Source: Apodemus sylvaticus (taxonomy: Eukaryota > Chordata > Mammalia > Rodentia > Muridae). Taken from it: 64,000 nucleotides of DNA. Under the pieces are notes generated by a model. That model was not told where the DNA came from. It ran no database searches and saw only the letters and a list, made by a program, of their open reading frames with translations. Below, in pieces: positions 25,665-37,925 of the stretch. A program made the translations under genes and the position numbers. The number at the start of each line of letters is the position of its first letter. Positions within the stretch are counted from its first letter, which is position 1. The stretch spans positions 162,224,761 to 162,288,760 of the forward strand of contig NC_067472.1 in NCBI RefSeq assembly GCF_947179515.1. Direction: 5' to 3'.

Positions 25665-25870
25665 GGGTCAGGAGAAATGGTTCTATGTTTAAGAATACTT
25701 AATGCTCTTGCAGAGGATTCTAGTGGGTTCTGTTCCAAGTATACATTCAGTGGCTCATAGCACCTATAATTTCCAGGGGACTGGACATGCTTGTAGCCTA
25801 TACAGGCTGCTGCATGCACTGGGTATACATACCTTATAAACAAATGCAAATAAATAAATAAATAAACTTA
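25665..25870 (+). repeat. B3-like SINE
   Basis: B3 landmarks are present but diverged: gggtcaggagaaatggttctatg, aatgctcttgcagaggattct, gtggctcatagcacctataatttcca, and an (aaat)n tail at 25850-25868. Confidence 0.55.
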
Positions 25871-25948
25871 TTCTTAATATGTAAATCAAGAATACAATCC
25901 ATACTGCAAGACCAGATTCTATAATCTGCCTATTTTCACTGCTACTTA

Positions 25949-28128
25949 AAACTTGGGCAACCCAGCATCAAACTAAATGGAGAGAAACTTGAAGCAATCC
26001 CACTAAAATCAGGGACTAGACAGGGCTGCCCCCTTTCTCCTTATCTTTTCAATATTGTACTTGAGGTACTAGCTCAGGCAATTAGACAACATAAGGAGGT
26101 CAAAGGGATACAAACTGGAAAGGAAGAAGTCAAACTATCATTATTTGCAGATGATATGATAGTCTACCTAAGTAACCCAAAAACCTCCACTAGAGAACTT
26201 CTACAGCTGATAAACAAGTTCAGCAAAGTGGCAGGTTATAAAATCAACTCAAGCAAATCAGTAGCCTTCCTATACTCAAAGGATAAGCAGACTGAGAAAG
26301 AAATTAGGGAAATGACACCCTTCGCAATAGCCACAAACAGTATAAAGTACCTTGGGGTGACTCTTACCAAACATGTGAAAGATCTGTATGACAAGAACTT
26401 CAAGACTCTGAAGGAAATAGAAGAAGACCTCAAAAAATGGAAAAACCTCCCATGCTCATGGATTGTCAGGATTAATATAGTTAAAATGGCCATTTTGCCA
26501 AAAGCAATATACAGATTCAACGCAATACCCATCAAAATCCCAACTCAATTCTTCATAGAGTTAGAAAGAGCAATTCTAAAATTCATCTGGAATAACAAAA
26601 AACCCAGGATAGCTAAAACTATTCTCAACAACAAAAGAAATTCTTGGGGAATCAGTATCCCTGACCTCAAGCAATACTACAGAGCAATAGTGTTAAAAAC
26701 TGCAAGGTATTGGCACAGTGGCAGGCAGGCAGATCAATGGAACAGGATTGAAGATTCAGAAATGAACTCACACACCTATGGCCACTTGATCCTTGAAAAG
26801 GGGGCTGAAAACATCCAATGGAAAAAAGATAGCCTTTTCAACAAATGGTGCTGGTTCAACTGGAGGTCATCATGAAGAAGAATGCAAATTGATCCATCCT
26901 TTTCTCCTTGTACTAAGCTCAACTCCAAATGGATCAAGGACCTCCACATAAAGCCAGACACACTGAAGCTAATAGAAAAGAAACTGGGGAAGACCCTTGA
27001 GGACATCGGTACAGGGGGAAAGATCCTGAACAGAACACCAAGAGCGTATGCTCTAAGATCAAGAATTGACAAATGGGACCTCAGAAAATTACAAAGTTTC
27101 TGTAAAGCAAAGGACACCATCAAAAGGACAAATCCGGCAACCAACAAATTGGGAAAAGATCACCAACCCTACATCAGATAGAGGGCTAATATCCAATATA
27201 TACAAAGAACTCAATAAGTTAGACCCCAGAAAACCAAATAACCCTATTAATAATGGGGTACAGTGTTAAACAAAGAATTCTCACCTGAAGAACTTTGGAT
27301 GGCGGAGAAACATCTTAGAAAAATGCTCAACTTCATTAGTCATCAGGGAAATGCAAATCAAAACAACCCTGAGATTTCACCTTACACCAGTCAGAATGGC
27401 TAAGATTAAAAACTCAGGAGACAGCACGTGTTGGAGAGGGTGTGGAGAAAGAGGAACACTCCTCCACTGCTGGTGGGGTTGCAAATTGGTACAACCACTC
27501 TGGAAATCAGTCTGGCGGTTCCTCAGAAAACTGAGCATGTCACTTCCGAAAGATCCTGCTATACCACTCCAGGACATATACCCAGAGGATTCCCCAGCAT
27601 GTAATAAGGATATATGCTCTACTATGTTCACAGCAGCCCTATTTATAATAGCCAGAAGCTGGAAAGAACCTAGGTATCCCTGAACAGAGGAATAGATACA
27701 AAAATGTGGTATATATACACAATGGAGTACTATTCAGCTATTAGAAACAATGAATTCATGAAATTCTTAGGCAAATGGATGGAGCTGGAGAACATCATAC
27801 TAAGTGAGGTAACCCAGATCTCAAAAGATCAATCATGGTATGCACCCTCTAATAAATGGATATTAGCCTGGAAAACTAGAATACCCAAAACATAATCCAC
27901 ACATCAAATGAGGTACAAGAAGAATGGAGGAGTGTCCCCTGGTTCTGGAAAGACTCAGTGTAGCAGTATAAGGCAAAACCAGAACATGGAAGTGGGAAGG
28001 GGTGGGTGGGAGAACAGGGGGAGGGAAGAGGGATTGTGTGACTTTTGGGGAGTGGGGGGCCAGAAAAGGGGAAATCATTTGAAATGTAAATAAAAAATAT
28101 ATCGAATAAAAAACAAACTTGGGCAACC
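25949..28128 (+). mobile_element. 5'-truncated L1 (half of ORF2 + 3' UTR) with 14-bp target-site duplication
   Basis: The L1 starts inside the reverse-transcriptase region (about 25963) and ends with a typical 3' tail at about 28114. Direct repeats aaacttgggcaacc flank it (25949-25962 and 28115-28128). The 239-codon frame at 26156-26875 carries reverse-transcriptase thumb-side sequence and begins within the FADD catalytic box (FADDMIVY; the codons for FADD lie just before the ATG). Further frames at 26882-27181, 27351-27683 and 27704-27895 are parts of the same ORF2 separated by frameshifts and stops. It is a dead element. Confidence 0.92.
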
Positions 28129-28129
28129 A

Positions 28130-28375
28130 TCAATGTCATATAAACACGATATTGAACATGATATGTAGATTCTGTGTATTTTATTCCTGTTGTTAAAAGT
28201 GCAACTTACTGTATCTATATGATAACCAAAATTAGAAAGTATGTAAAAATTTAAAACTACAGTTTCTAGGAACAGAGTGCATCTGTCAGTGGCATGACAC
28301 AGAAGTCTTGAGGAAACCCATACTTTTTCTTCTCCCATACTCACAATTTGTGATTTTAAGAAAAGTTCCTGAATA
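28130..28375. other. Spacer between two L1 copies
   Basis: About 250 bp of ordinary AT-rich sequence. Nothing was identified. Confidence 0.5.
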
Positions 28376-29435
28376 GCTTACGCTCTAAGATCAAGAATTG
28401 ACAAATGGGACCTCATAAAACTACAAAGTTTCTGTAAGGCAAAGGACACTGTCAAAAGGACAAAATGTCAACCAACAGATTGGGAAAGGATCTTCACCAT
28501 CCCTAAATCTGACAGAGGGCTAATATCTAATATATACAAAGAACTCAAGAAGGTAGAACCCAGAGAACCAAATAACCCCATTAAAAGTGGGGTACGGAGC
28601 TAAACAAAGAATTTTCACATGAAGAACTTTGGAGGACTGAGAAACACCTTAAGAAATGTTCAACGTCATTAATCATTAGGGAAATGCAAATCAAAACAAC
28701 CCTGAGATTTCACCTCACAGCAGTCAGAATGGCTAAGGTCAAAAACTCAGGAGACAGCAGGTGTTGGTGAGGATGTGGAGAAAGAGGAACACTCCTCCAC
28801 TGCTGTTGGGACTGCAAGATGGTACAACCACTTTGGAAATCAGTCTGTTGGTTCCTCAGAAAACTGGGCATGGCACTTCCTGAGGACCCTGCTATACCAC
28901 TCCTGGGCATATACCCAGAGGCTTCTTCCGCATGCAATAAGGACACATGCTCCACTATGTTCATAGCAGCCCTATTTGTAGTAGCCAGAAGCTGGAAAGA
29001 ACCCAGGTGTCCCTCAATGGAGGAATGGATACAAAAAATGTGGTATATTTACACAATGGAGTACTATTCAGCCATTAGAAATGATGAATTCATGAAATTC
29101 TTAGACAAATGGATGGAGCTGGAGTACATCACACTAAGTGAGGTAACACAGTCTCAAAAGATCAATCATGGTATGTACTCACTGATAAGTGGATATTAGC
29201 CCAAGACATAATCCACATATTAAATGAGGTCCAAAAAGAATGGAGGAGTGGCCCCTGGTTCTGGAAAGACTCAGTGCAAAAGTCTGAGGGGAATACCAGA
29301 ACAGGGAAGTGGGAAGGGGTAGATGGAGGAACAGGGGGAGGGAAGAGGGCTTATGGGACTTGTGGGGAATGAGGACCCAGGAAAAGTGAAATTATTTGAA
29401 ATGTAAATTAAAAATATATAAATAAAGAAAAATCA
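28376..29435 (+). mobile_element. 5'-truncated L1 (late ORF2 + 3' UTR)
   Basis: It starts at cttacgctctaagatcaag, the same late-ORF2 region found at 27045 in the neighbouring copy, and ends with the usual 3' UTR and an A/T-rich tail near 29430. The 126-codon frame at 28819-29199 is the ORF2 C-terminus. No clear target-site duplication was seen. Confidence 0.9.
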
Positions 29436-29439
29436 ATAT

Positions 29440-30630
29440 ATATAGAAATGCAAATAAAGCATAGATTAATGGATCACTAAAAATGGTATGACAGCAAATT
29501 TGTATAAACATTTTTGTGAATGTATATCTATCTGTATCTTCCAAATTATTTCTATTAAATGATAGAATTACTTACAGTTCTTTTAAATAAAAGCAACATG
29601 TTGATATATATATAAAAAAAGAATTTGGTTGTTGTCGAAAGGAGTTCTTTCTATCAGTAAAACTAAAGTAAAAGTGGTACTTTTCTCAAATAAACTCAAG
29701 ACTAAGGTGATTGTGATTTGGGAGGAGTTAAGGGGAAGGGAAAAATAATCAAAATCAGACCTCACATTAAGGCACACCCCTCACTAGTCCCCAGTGCATA
29801 CTGCCTAATAAATACACCCCACACATGTAACCACTGAAGTCATACCACATGCATAATAAAGGACTCAACATTTTCAGATCCCTCAGATGCTCTGTTAATT
29901 CCAACTTTGCTTTGATTTTAGCAATAACTTCATTGCTAAAAAATTCATTTTAAAAATGCATGTTTGGTTATGAAATTAAGAATAGTTTTCCTGCATAGGG
30001 TTAATTATCACTCTAATTAATCCAGACATCTGTGATTTGTCTTTAGCTTCAAATCATTACTATGAGTAAGAAGGGAATCCACCAAAACTATTGCTTCCAT
30101 CCTGTCCCTTTGTATTTTCTTGATTATTTTGTGGGCAACATGAAGTCTAGAATTCATCTAAATCATCTACAGAGTTACAGTGACATAAGGTAACAACCTT
30201 TAACATGGCATGTAGCATAAAACAGGACTAGGTTTCAACAGGATACTTGAAAAGAGTCTGTTGTAATAAGGATGACATGATAGAACATAATGACTACTGG
30301 ATGATTGTAAATCTGGCTCAGTGTGTAACCAGATCAACAATTCAACCTAAGGCAAACTAATCATCGTTAAGTCTTCACAATTCTGGCTGCTTTACCAGAG
30401 GCCAGGCCCATTCTAAGGACACCACATAAGATATTGCCTACCACCCACCAACACTCCTCAAAATCCTCCCAGTGGCTACCAACTGTACACTCTCCTCTGG
30501 GCTCCATATTCCAGACCACAACTCTGGAATAAGACTTCTGCTTTACCAGAGGCTATGCTAGTATTCCCAGATAAGCCGCTACCTGCCACCAGCTAGTATT
30601 CCTTAAAGCATACCCAACACAGCATGACTT
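29440..30630. other. Intergenic, nothing firmly identified
   Basis: AT-rich DNA. From 30385 to 30605 two related segments both contain gctttaccagaggc (30390 and 30541) and a ctaccacccaccaacactcct/ctgccaccagctagtattcct box, so this may be a two-unit repeat within an old L1 5' UTR. I cannot confirm that. Confidence 0.35.
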
Positions 30631-30639
30631 CCCCTGGGT

Positions 30640-30640
30640 G

Positions 30641-30671
<31 letters not shown>

Positions 30672-30691
30672 AGAGAGAGGGAGAGGGGGGG

Positions 30692-30755
<64 letters not shown>
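30640..30755. repeat. (CA)n-(GA)n compound microsatellite
   Basis: A (CA)n run (about 30642-30668) passes directly into a (GA)n run with a short G-rich interruption, to about 30754. Confidence 0.95.
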
Positions 30756-30759
<4 letters not shown>

Positions 30760-30784
30760 ATCAGCAACATCAAAATATAAGGAA

Positions 30785-30905
30785 CTAACAATCATTGTTC
30801 ATTAATATCTCTTACACCTCAATGGACTCAATGCCCCACCTGCCAAAAAACCCACAGGGTAACAGAATGGATATGAAAACTAGGATGATCAAGGTAAAGG
30901 GTAAA
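30785..30905 (+). mobile_element. Old L1 ORF2 N-terminal fragment
   Basis: The translation near NISYTSMDSMPHLPK...NRMDMKTRM resembles the diverged start of L1 ORF2 (the region also seen at 34,500). It may be the remains of the same element as the microsatellite-rich sequence to its left. Confidence 0.5.
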
Positions 30906-31039
30906 GGATGTGCTGTGCTCCAGAGAATGTTATCCCCCGTGTCCCTGTTCCCTGAAGACTTTCACTGCAAATTTGGAGATGACAGGGCATGCTGACCAGT
31001 CAGCATGTAATCTGGGGGTAAGAACTGAAACATTCTCTA

Positions 31040-31160
31040 GGGAAGAGAAAACACTCAGGGGGTAAAGTATCTTGACATGCAAACATGGAAACCTGAGTTC
31101 AGATCCCAGAACCCATCTAAGAACCTGGTTGTGGCAGTGCATGCCAGGGAGGTGGGAACA
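31040..31160 (+). repeat. B3/B2-like SINE
   Basis: It contains cactcagggggtaaagtatcttgacatgcaaacatggaaacctgagttcagatcccagaacccat, a diverged tRNA-derived SINE head and body, then ggttgtggcagtgcatgcc. Confidence 0.5.
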
Positions 31161-31164
31161 GCCA

Positions 31165-32265
31165 GATTCTAGAGCCTAACTAGAGAGCCAAATAAACCCA
31201 TTTAAAAAAATGAAGTACAGAACTAAACAAAGAATTCTCTGGAAAGACTCAGTGAAGCAGTATAGGGCAAAACCAGAACGGGGAAGTAGGAAGGGGTGAG
31301 TGGGAGGACAGGGGCAGAGAAGGGGGCTTAGGGACTTTCAGGGAGTGGGGGGCTAGAAAAGGGGAAATCATTTGAAATGTAAATAAAAAATATATCGAAT
31401 AAAAAAAAAAGAATTCTCACCTGAGGAATATCGAATGGCTGAGAAGCACCTAAAGAAATGTTCAACATCCTTAGTAATCAGGGAAATGCAAATCAAAACA
31501 ACCCTGAGATTTCACCTCACACCAGTCAGAATGGCTAAGATCAAAAACTCAGGAGAAAACAGGTGCTGGCGAGGATGTGGAGAAAGAGGAACACTCCTCC
31601 ACTGGTGGTAGGGTTGCAAGCTGGGACAACCACTCTGGAAATTATTCTGGCAGTTCATCAGAAAACTGAGCATACTACTACTGGAGGACCCCGCTATACC
31701 ACTCCTGTGCATATACCCAGAGGATTCTCCAGCATGTAATAAGAATACATGCTCAACTATGTTCATAGCAGCCCTATTTATAATAGCCAGAAGCTGGAAA
31801 CAACCCAGATGTCCTTAAACAGAGGAATGGATACAGAAAATGTGGTATATTTGCACTATGGAATACTACTCAGCTATTAAAAACAATGAATTCATGAAAT
31901 TCTTAGGAAAGTAGGTAGAACTGGAGAATGTCATCCTGAGTGATGTGACCCAATCACAAAAGAACACACATGGTATGCACTCACTAATAAGCAGATATTA
32001 GCCCAGAAGCTTGGAATACCCAAGAAACAATTCACATATCAAATGATGCCCAAGAAGAAGTAATGAGAGGCCCCTGATCCTGGAAAGGCTCAGTGCAGCA
32101 ATGTAGGGGAATACCAGGATGGGGAAGGAAGAAGGGGGTGATTGGGGTACAGGGGAAGGGAAGTAAGCTTATGAGACTTTCAGGGAGGGGGGAATCCAGG
32201 AAAGGGGAAATCATTTAAAATGTAAATAAAGAATATATCGAGTTAAAAAAAATAGAAAAGAAAAA
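31165..32265 (+). mobile_element. Older L1 (late ORF2 + 3' UTR), interrupted by a younger L1 tail
   Basis: Late-ORF2 sequence begins near 31170 (gagagccaaataaacccattt), is broken at 31240-31407 by a nested insertion, and resumes at 31419 with acctgaggaatatcgaatggctgag. It ends at about 32250 with an A-rich tail. It has stops throughout. Confidence 0.88.
31240..31407 (+). mobile_element. Nested young L1 3' tail with target-site duplication
   Basis: 168 bp of young L1 3' UTR (tggaaagactcagtg to aaatgtaaataaaaaatatatcgaataaaaaa) interrupts the older L1. The host sequence aaagaattctc occurs on both sides (31229-31239 and 31408-31418); its first bases are ambiguous because of the A-tail, so the duplication is 8-11 bp. 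Confidence 0.9.
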
Positions 32266-32429
32266 AAGAATCAGTACTCTGCATGTTCAATTAGAGTTTT
32301 TATAAAAACTTAAAGGTACAGATGAGCAATAAAATTTGTTAGACATTACATCTTTCCTCTAACACTTGTGTGCTTACACAAGCATATTCATGTTAAACAT
32401 ATCCACATTAAAAAGTATATACAGGAAAT

Positions 32430-32495
32430 ACCACACACACACACACACACATACATACACACACATGCATAAACATACACACATGCACACACATA
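32430..32495. repeat. (CA)n-rich microsatellite
   Basis: A (CA)n run with TA/CATA interruptions. Confidence 0.9.
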
Positions 32496-32854
32496 CTGCT
32501 GACAGCATAGAATAATAAGCTAAGTCAAAACAGGTATAATTAATAAATTCAGTTAAAACTTTTATAACTTAGATTCCATAATTAACTGTAGCTATAGAAA
32601 ACTGAAAATTGTGTCATACAGTCATTACATAACAAATTATATTATAAATAAAAGATATTTAATATATGCACTAATGTTACATGCCAATAATTGGTATAAA
32701 TAGAAAAATGGATTCCTGGATACATACGCGATTTCTTATGGGCTTTGTTGAGTGAATTGAAGACTGACAAACTGACATATACATCTAGTGTAAAATGAGA
32801 ATTCACTGATAATTGTACAAAAAAAATGAACAAACTGTGTTTAAATTACAGCCT

Positions 32855-32940
32855 TGTTAGTAGTGAAGTACTTGCCAGGCACATGCCATGCCCTGAGTAT
32901 GCTCCCCAGCATGGGGAAAAGCAATTGTAATAAAAGACTA
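32855..32940 (+). repeat. tRNA-derived SINE (ID/B4-like)
   Basis: gtgaagtacttgccaggcacatgccatgccctgagtatgctccccagcatgg follows the ID/B4 pattern (gtgcttgcc...gccctgggttc...ccccagc), with an A-rich end. Confidence 0.5.
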
Positions 32941-33114
32941 CACTAACAAAGCACTAACCCTTTACTTATACAAGTCCCTCTGCAACTCACAGAAGATACA
33001 TTTACAAAGCCATTCTTCTGCTGGCATTACTTTACATAAAACTCATTTTTATAGCTCTGTTCATTAGGAAAACTTCAACATAACACACAGCCTAAAATTT
33101 AAAAGTAATTAGGC

Positions 33115-34431
33115 CTTGCCTGTCTCCCATGGGGACTACTCTAAATAGGGACACAGACAGCCTGCTCTAACCAGGGAGACAGGAGGTCTGCTCTAAGCAG
33201 AGACAGCACTGCCTGCCTCTCAAGAGGCCTGCTTTAAACTAGGTCACACAGCTTTACCTGCTCCCAGGAGGCCTGCTTCAATCCCAGACATCCAGGCCAG
33301 TTAACACCAGAGATAACCAGATGGTGAAAGGTAAGCACAGAAACAAAAGCAACAGAAGCAACAGTATCCCATGCAATTTGGCACCATCAGAATCCAGTTC
33401 TCCTACCACAGCAAGCCCTGCATACCCTAACACACCTGAAGAGCAAGATTCTGATCTAAAATCCCATCTCGTGAAGATAGTAGAGGCCTTTAAGGAGGAC
33501 ATAAAGAAATACGGGAAATCACAGGTAAACAGATAGAATCCCTTAAAGAAGAAACAAATAAATTCCTTAAAGAAACAGAAAAATACAATCAAACAGGTGA
33601 ATAAATTGAACAAAAAAGTTAAAGAACTAAAAATGGAAATAGGTACAATAAAAAAATTGCAAATGGAGGCAACCCTGGAGATGGAAAACCTAGAAAAGGG
33701 AACAGGAGCAACAGATGCAAGCATTACCAACAGAATACAAGAGATGGAAGAGAAAAAAACTGATACATTTGTCAAAGAGAATGCAAAAAGTTCCTAACCC
33801 AAAACATCCAGGAAATTTGATACAAAATGAAAATATCAAACGTAAGAATAACAGGAATAGAAGAGGGTAAAGATTCCCAGTTCAAAGGCCAGAAAACATC
33901 TTTAACAAAACTATAGACAAAAAAAACTTCCCTAACCTAAAAACAGAAATGGACATAATTGTACAAGAAACCTACAGCACACCAAATAGATTAGACTAGA
34001 AAAGAAATCCTTCAGCCACACAATAATCAAAACACTAAATGTACCAAACAAAGAAAGAATATTTAAAGTCATAAGGGAAAATGCCAAGTAACATATGAAG
34101 GCAGACCTACCAAAATTGAACTGACTTCTCAACAGAGACTAAAAACAAGAAGATCCTGGAAAGATGTCATTGAGACGCAAAGAGACCACAGACACCAGCC
34201 TAGACAGCTCAAACTAGCAAAACTCTGAATCACCACAGAAGAAAAAAACGAGATATTACATGACGAAATCAAATTTAAATATCTTCCTACTAATCTAGCC
34301 TTACAGGAGATACTAGATGGAAAATTCTAACACAAGGTAGGTAAAAAAAAAAAAAAAAAAAAAAAAACAGGAAAACACAAGACCTTAACTAAATCACAAC
34401 AAACGAAAAATAAGAGAATCTCACACATATA

Positions 34432-34472
<41 letters not shown>

Positions 34473-37035
34473 CCACCTTAACCATCAAAAATAACAGAAA
34501 TTATCAATGGTCATCAATATCTCTTAACATCAGTGGACTCAAATCCCCAATAAAAAGATAGCCGCTAACAGACTGGATGTATAAACATGACTCTGTAGCA
34601 CACCAGAAACATACATCAGCAATAAATACAAGTACTGATTCTGAGTAAAGGCCTGGACAAAAGTTCTCTATGCAGTCACAAGAAACAAGCTGGAGTAGCG
34701 ATTCTAAAATCCAATAAAATAGATTTTCAATCAAAAGTAATCAAAACAGATGGGGAAGGACACTTCATACTCATCAAAGGAAAAATTCATCCAGTCAAAG
34801 TCTCAGTTCCAAATATCTATGCCCCAAATTCAAGGACACACACATTCATAAAATAAATTTTACTAAAGCTCAAAACATACATTGAGCATCACATAATAAT
34901 AGTGGGATATTTCAACACCCCACTCTTACCAATGCATAGGCCTTTGAAACAGAAACTAAACAGAGACACAGTGAAACTAATAGAAGTTATAACCCAAATG
35001 GAGTTAACAGATATCTACAAAACATTTTATCCAAAAACAAAATAATATACCCTCTTCTCAGCACCTTGTCGAACCTTCTCTAAAATTGACTATATAAAGA
35101 GACACAAAACAAGCCTCAAGAGATACAAGAAGATTGAAATAATCCCATGCACTCTATCAGATCACCACAGACTAAGGCTGGACTTCTACAAGAAAAACAA
35201 CAGAAAGCCCACATACCCATGAAAATTGAACAATTCTATTCAATGATAACTTGGTCAGGGAAGAAATAAAGAAACTGAAGACTTTCTACGATTCAATGAA
35301 AATGAATGCACAACATACCCAAAGTTGGAGGACACAGTAAAAGCAGTGTTAAGAGGAAAATTCATAGCACTAAGTACATTAAAAAAATTGGAGAGATCCT
35401 ATACTAGCAACATATAACAGCACATGTGAAAGAACATGTGAACAAAGAGAAGCAAACATACCCCAGAAGAGTAGAACACAGGAAATAGTCAAACATGGGG
35501 ATACAAACAATTAAATAGAAACAAAGACAATAATACAAAAAAAATCAACAAAATCAAGAGCTTGTTCCTTTAGAAAAACAACAAGATAGATAAACCCTTA
35601 GACAAATTAACTAAAAGCACAGAGACGGTATCCAAATTAAGAAAATCAGAAATGAAAATGGAAACATAACAACAGAAACTAAGTAAATTCAAAAGATCAT
35701 CAGATGGTACTACACAGGCAGATTCTTGCCAACACAGGAAAATCTAGAAGAAATGGATGACTTTATAGACAGAAACCATATACCAAAGTTAAATAAAGAT
35801 CAGATAAACTATTTAAATAGTTCTATAACCCCTAAGGAAATAGAAGTACTCATTAAAAACACAGGGCCTGATAATCTTAGTCCAAAATTCTATTAGACCT
35901 TCAAAGAAGAGATAATAACAATATTCCTCAAACTATTTCACAAACTAGAAATATAAGAAGTACTAACTAATTCATTCTAAGAAGCCACAGTTATTCTGGT
36001 ACCTAAACCACACAAAGACCCAACAAAGTAAAAGATAAGATCTTGAAGTTCTTCAACAAATTTTGCTTGTGAATATCAAGGCAAACACACTCAATAAAAT
36101 TCTTACAAACTAAATACAAAAACACGACAAAAACATCATTTGCCACAATCAAGTAGGCTGCATGCCAGGGATGCAGGGATGGTTCAATATTACACACACA
36201 CACACACACAAAAAAAAAGCCATCAACATCATCCACTATATAAACAAACTCAAATAAAAAGTGGCATGATCATTTCATTAGATGCTGAAATGTCTTTTAC
36301 AAAATCTAACATCCCTTCATGTTAAAAGTATTGGACAGATAAGGAATTCACGGCAAAGAACCCCCAGTAGAGGGATGGGGACATCAACCCATCTACCAGA
36401 CTTTCAACCCAAAATTGCTCCTGCCTAAAAGAATTGTAGGGATAAAAATGGAGCAAAGAATGAAGGAATGCCTAACCCATGACCAGAAAAACTTGGGATC
36501 CATCCCATGAGCAGTCACCAAACCCTGACACTATTATTGACGCTATGTTGTGCTTACAGATAGAAGCCTTGCATGGCTGTCCTCTGAGAGACTCTACCAG
36601 CAGCTGACTGAGATAGATGCAGACACTTACAGCCATTCATTGGGTTGAAGTAGGTGACATCTATGGGAAAGTTAGGGGAAGGATTGGCGGACGTAGCAGA
36701 AGGGTATGGCAACTCCATAGGAAGACCAACAGTCAACTAACCTAGACCCCTGGGAGCTTCCAGAGACTAAGCCACCAACAAAAAACCATAAATTGTTTAG
36801 TCCAAAGTGCCTGGCACATACATAGCAGAGGAATGCCTTGTCTGGCCTCAGTGCAACAGGATACACACAATCCTGTAGAGACTTGATGCCCCAGAGAAGG
36901 GGGATGCCTTTGGGGGAGCACATTCTCAGAGGCAAAGGGGATGGGGGATGGGATAAAGAACTCTGGTATAGGGGACCAACTGGGAAGGAGGCAATATTTG
37001 GGATGTAAATAAACAATAATTAATTTAAAACAGTA
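33115..37035 (+). mobile_element. Long L1 with ORF1 and part of ORF2, large internal ORF2 deletion
   Basis: 5' UTR-like sequence (33115-33320) is followed by a degenerate ORF1 starting MVKGKHRNKSNRSN at 33321 and a coiled-coil segment (33597-33797), an A-run at 34345-34367, a (CA)n run at 34434-34470, then ORF2 from about 34,490. ORF2 can be followed through the endonuclease into early reverse transcriptase (LDAEMSFTKSNIPS region at 36281-36325). At about 36,345 it changes abruptly to a 3' UTR of the form ggatgtaaataaacaataatt near 37015. The FADD box and everything after it in ORF2 are missing. The element is inert. Confidence 0.85.
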
Positions 37036-37389
37036 ATTACTCTTATATAATACTGAATGGACAGGAAAAAAAGAATAAGTCTGTTAACATCCTACTCACA
37101 ACCTGTAACTATCATAATAGAAAAATAACAGATTCCATTATAAAAGGGGGTCATTGATGTTTTCTAGCACAGTACGTGGGCAGTTATGTTTGTAAGCATT
37201 CTCAGCAGCTACTAACATGTTACAAGGCCATACAATGACGACAGCAGAAAGAGAGCCAATGACCATTTTGAGGCAGTAACCAGTCACCACTGAGGGATGA
37301 ATCAGGTTGTATGAAGCAAGACTTAAGCAGATACAAGGAAATGGAGATGACAGATGCAGACCAGTGCCATTGTTGGTTCCTTAAGAAAC

Positions 37390-37590
37390 AGGATGAGGGA
37401 CAGGGAACATAGCTCACTTGGAGAATGTGTGCCTAGCATGCAGGAAATTCCTTCTATCTCTATACCACATAAGAGCACATATGGTGGCTCTCATCTGAAT
37501 TCTAGTTGGGAGAGAAGCAGGAGGTTCAGAGTGCAAGGTCTTCCTCAGCTACCTGATGAGTTCCAGTACAGCATGAAAGAAGGAGAGATG
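37390..37590 (+). repeat. Possible B4-like SINE
   Basis: gtgtgcctagcatgcaggaaattcc, tggctctcatctgaattctagttgggag and aagcaggaggttcagagtgcaaggtc follow the ID-plus-B1 order of B4 elements, but all are diverged. Confidence 0.35.
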
Positions 37591-37819
37591 GACGAGGGAG
37601 AAAAAGGTGATAAAGTTGTTGCTCAAAGGGGCTTATTTCATTATTAGTATGAAGATGAGCTCTGAGCATGAAATTTATGTGTATAAAGAAAGGATTATGA
37701 AGAGAATAAATCTCTCCAACATAATCTGTGAAGAGGGGCCTGAGCCAAAATGACATGGAAACAGAAAATGGAGAGATGTACCTGAGACAGAGGTTCAATA
37801 GTGTTTTACACTAGGTTCC

Positions 37820-37922
37820 TGCCTAGAGCTCCTGTCCTGATTTCCCTCAATTGATAGGCTATGATATGGAAGTATAAGCTGAAATAAGCCCTTCCTCCCT
37901 AAGCTGCTTTTGGTCACAATAT
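37820..37922 (+). mobile_element. URR1-like fragment
   Basis: The piece cctgatttccctcaattgataggct...gaagtataagctgaaataagcccttcctccctaagctgcttttggtca matches the right half of the copy at 41,430-41,550 in this window. Confidence 0.5.
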
Positions 37923-37925
37923 GTG

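Noticed and set aside
26156..26875. 239-codon ORF as a functional reverse transcriptase
   Set aside because: It is a truncated L1 ORF2 without endonuclease or complete catalytic domain, followed by frameshifts.
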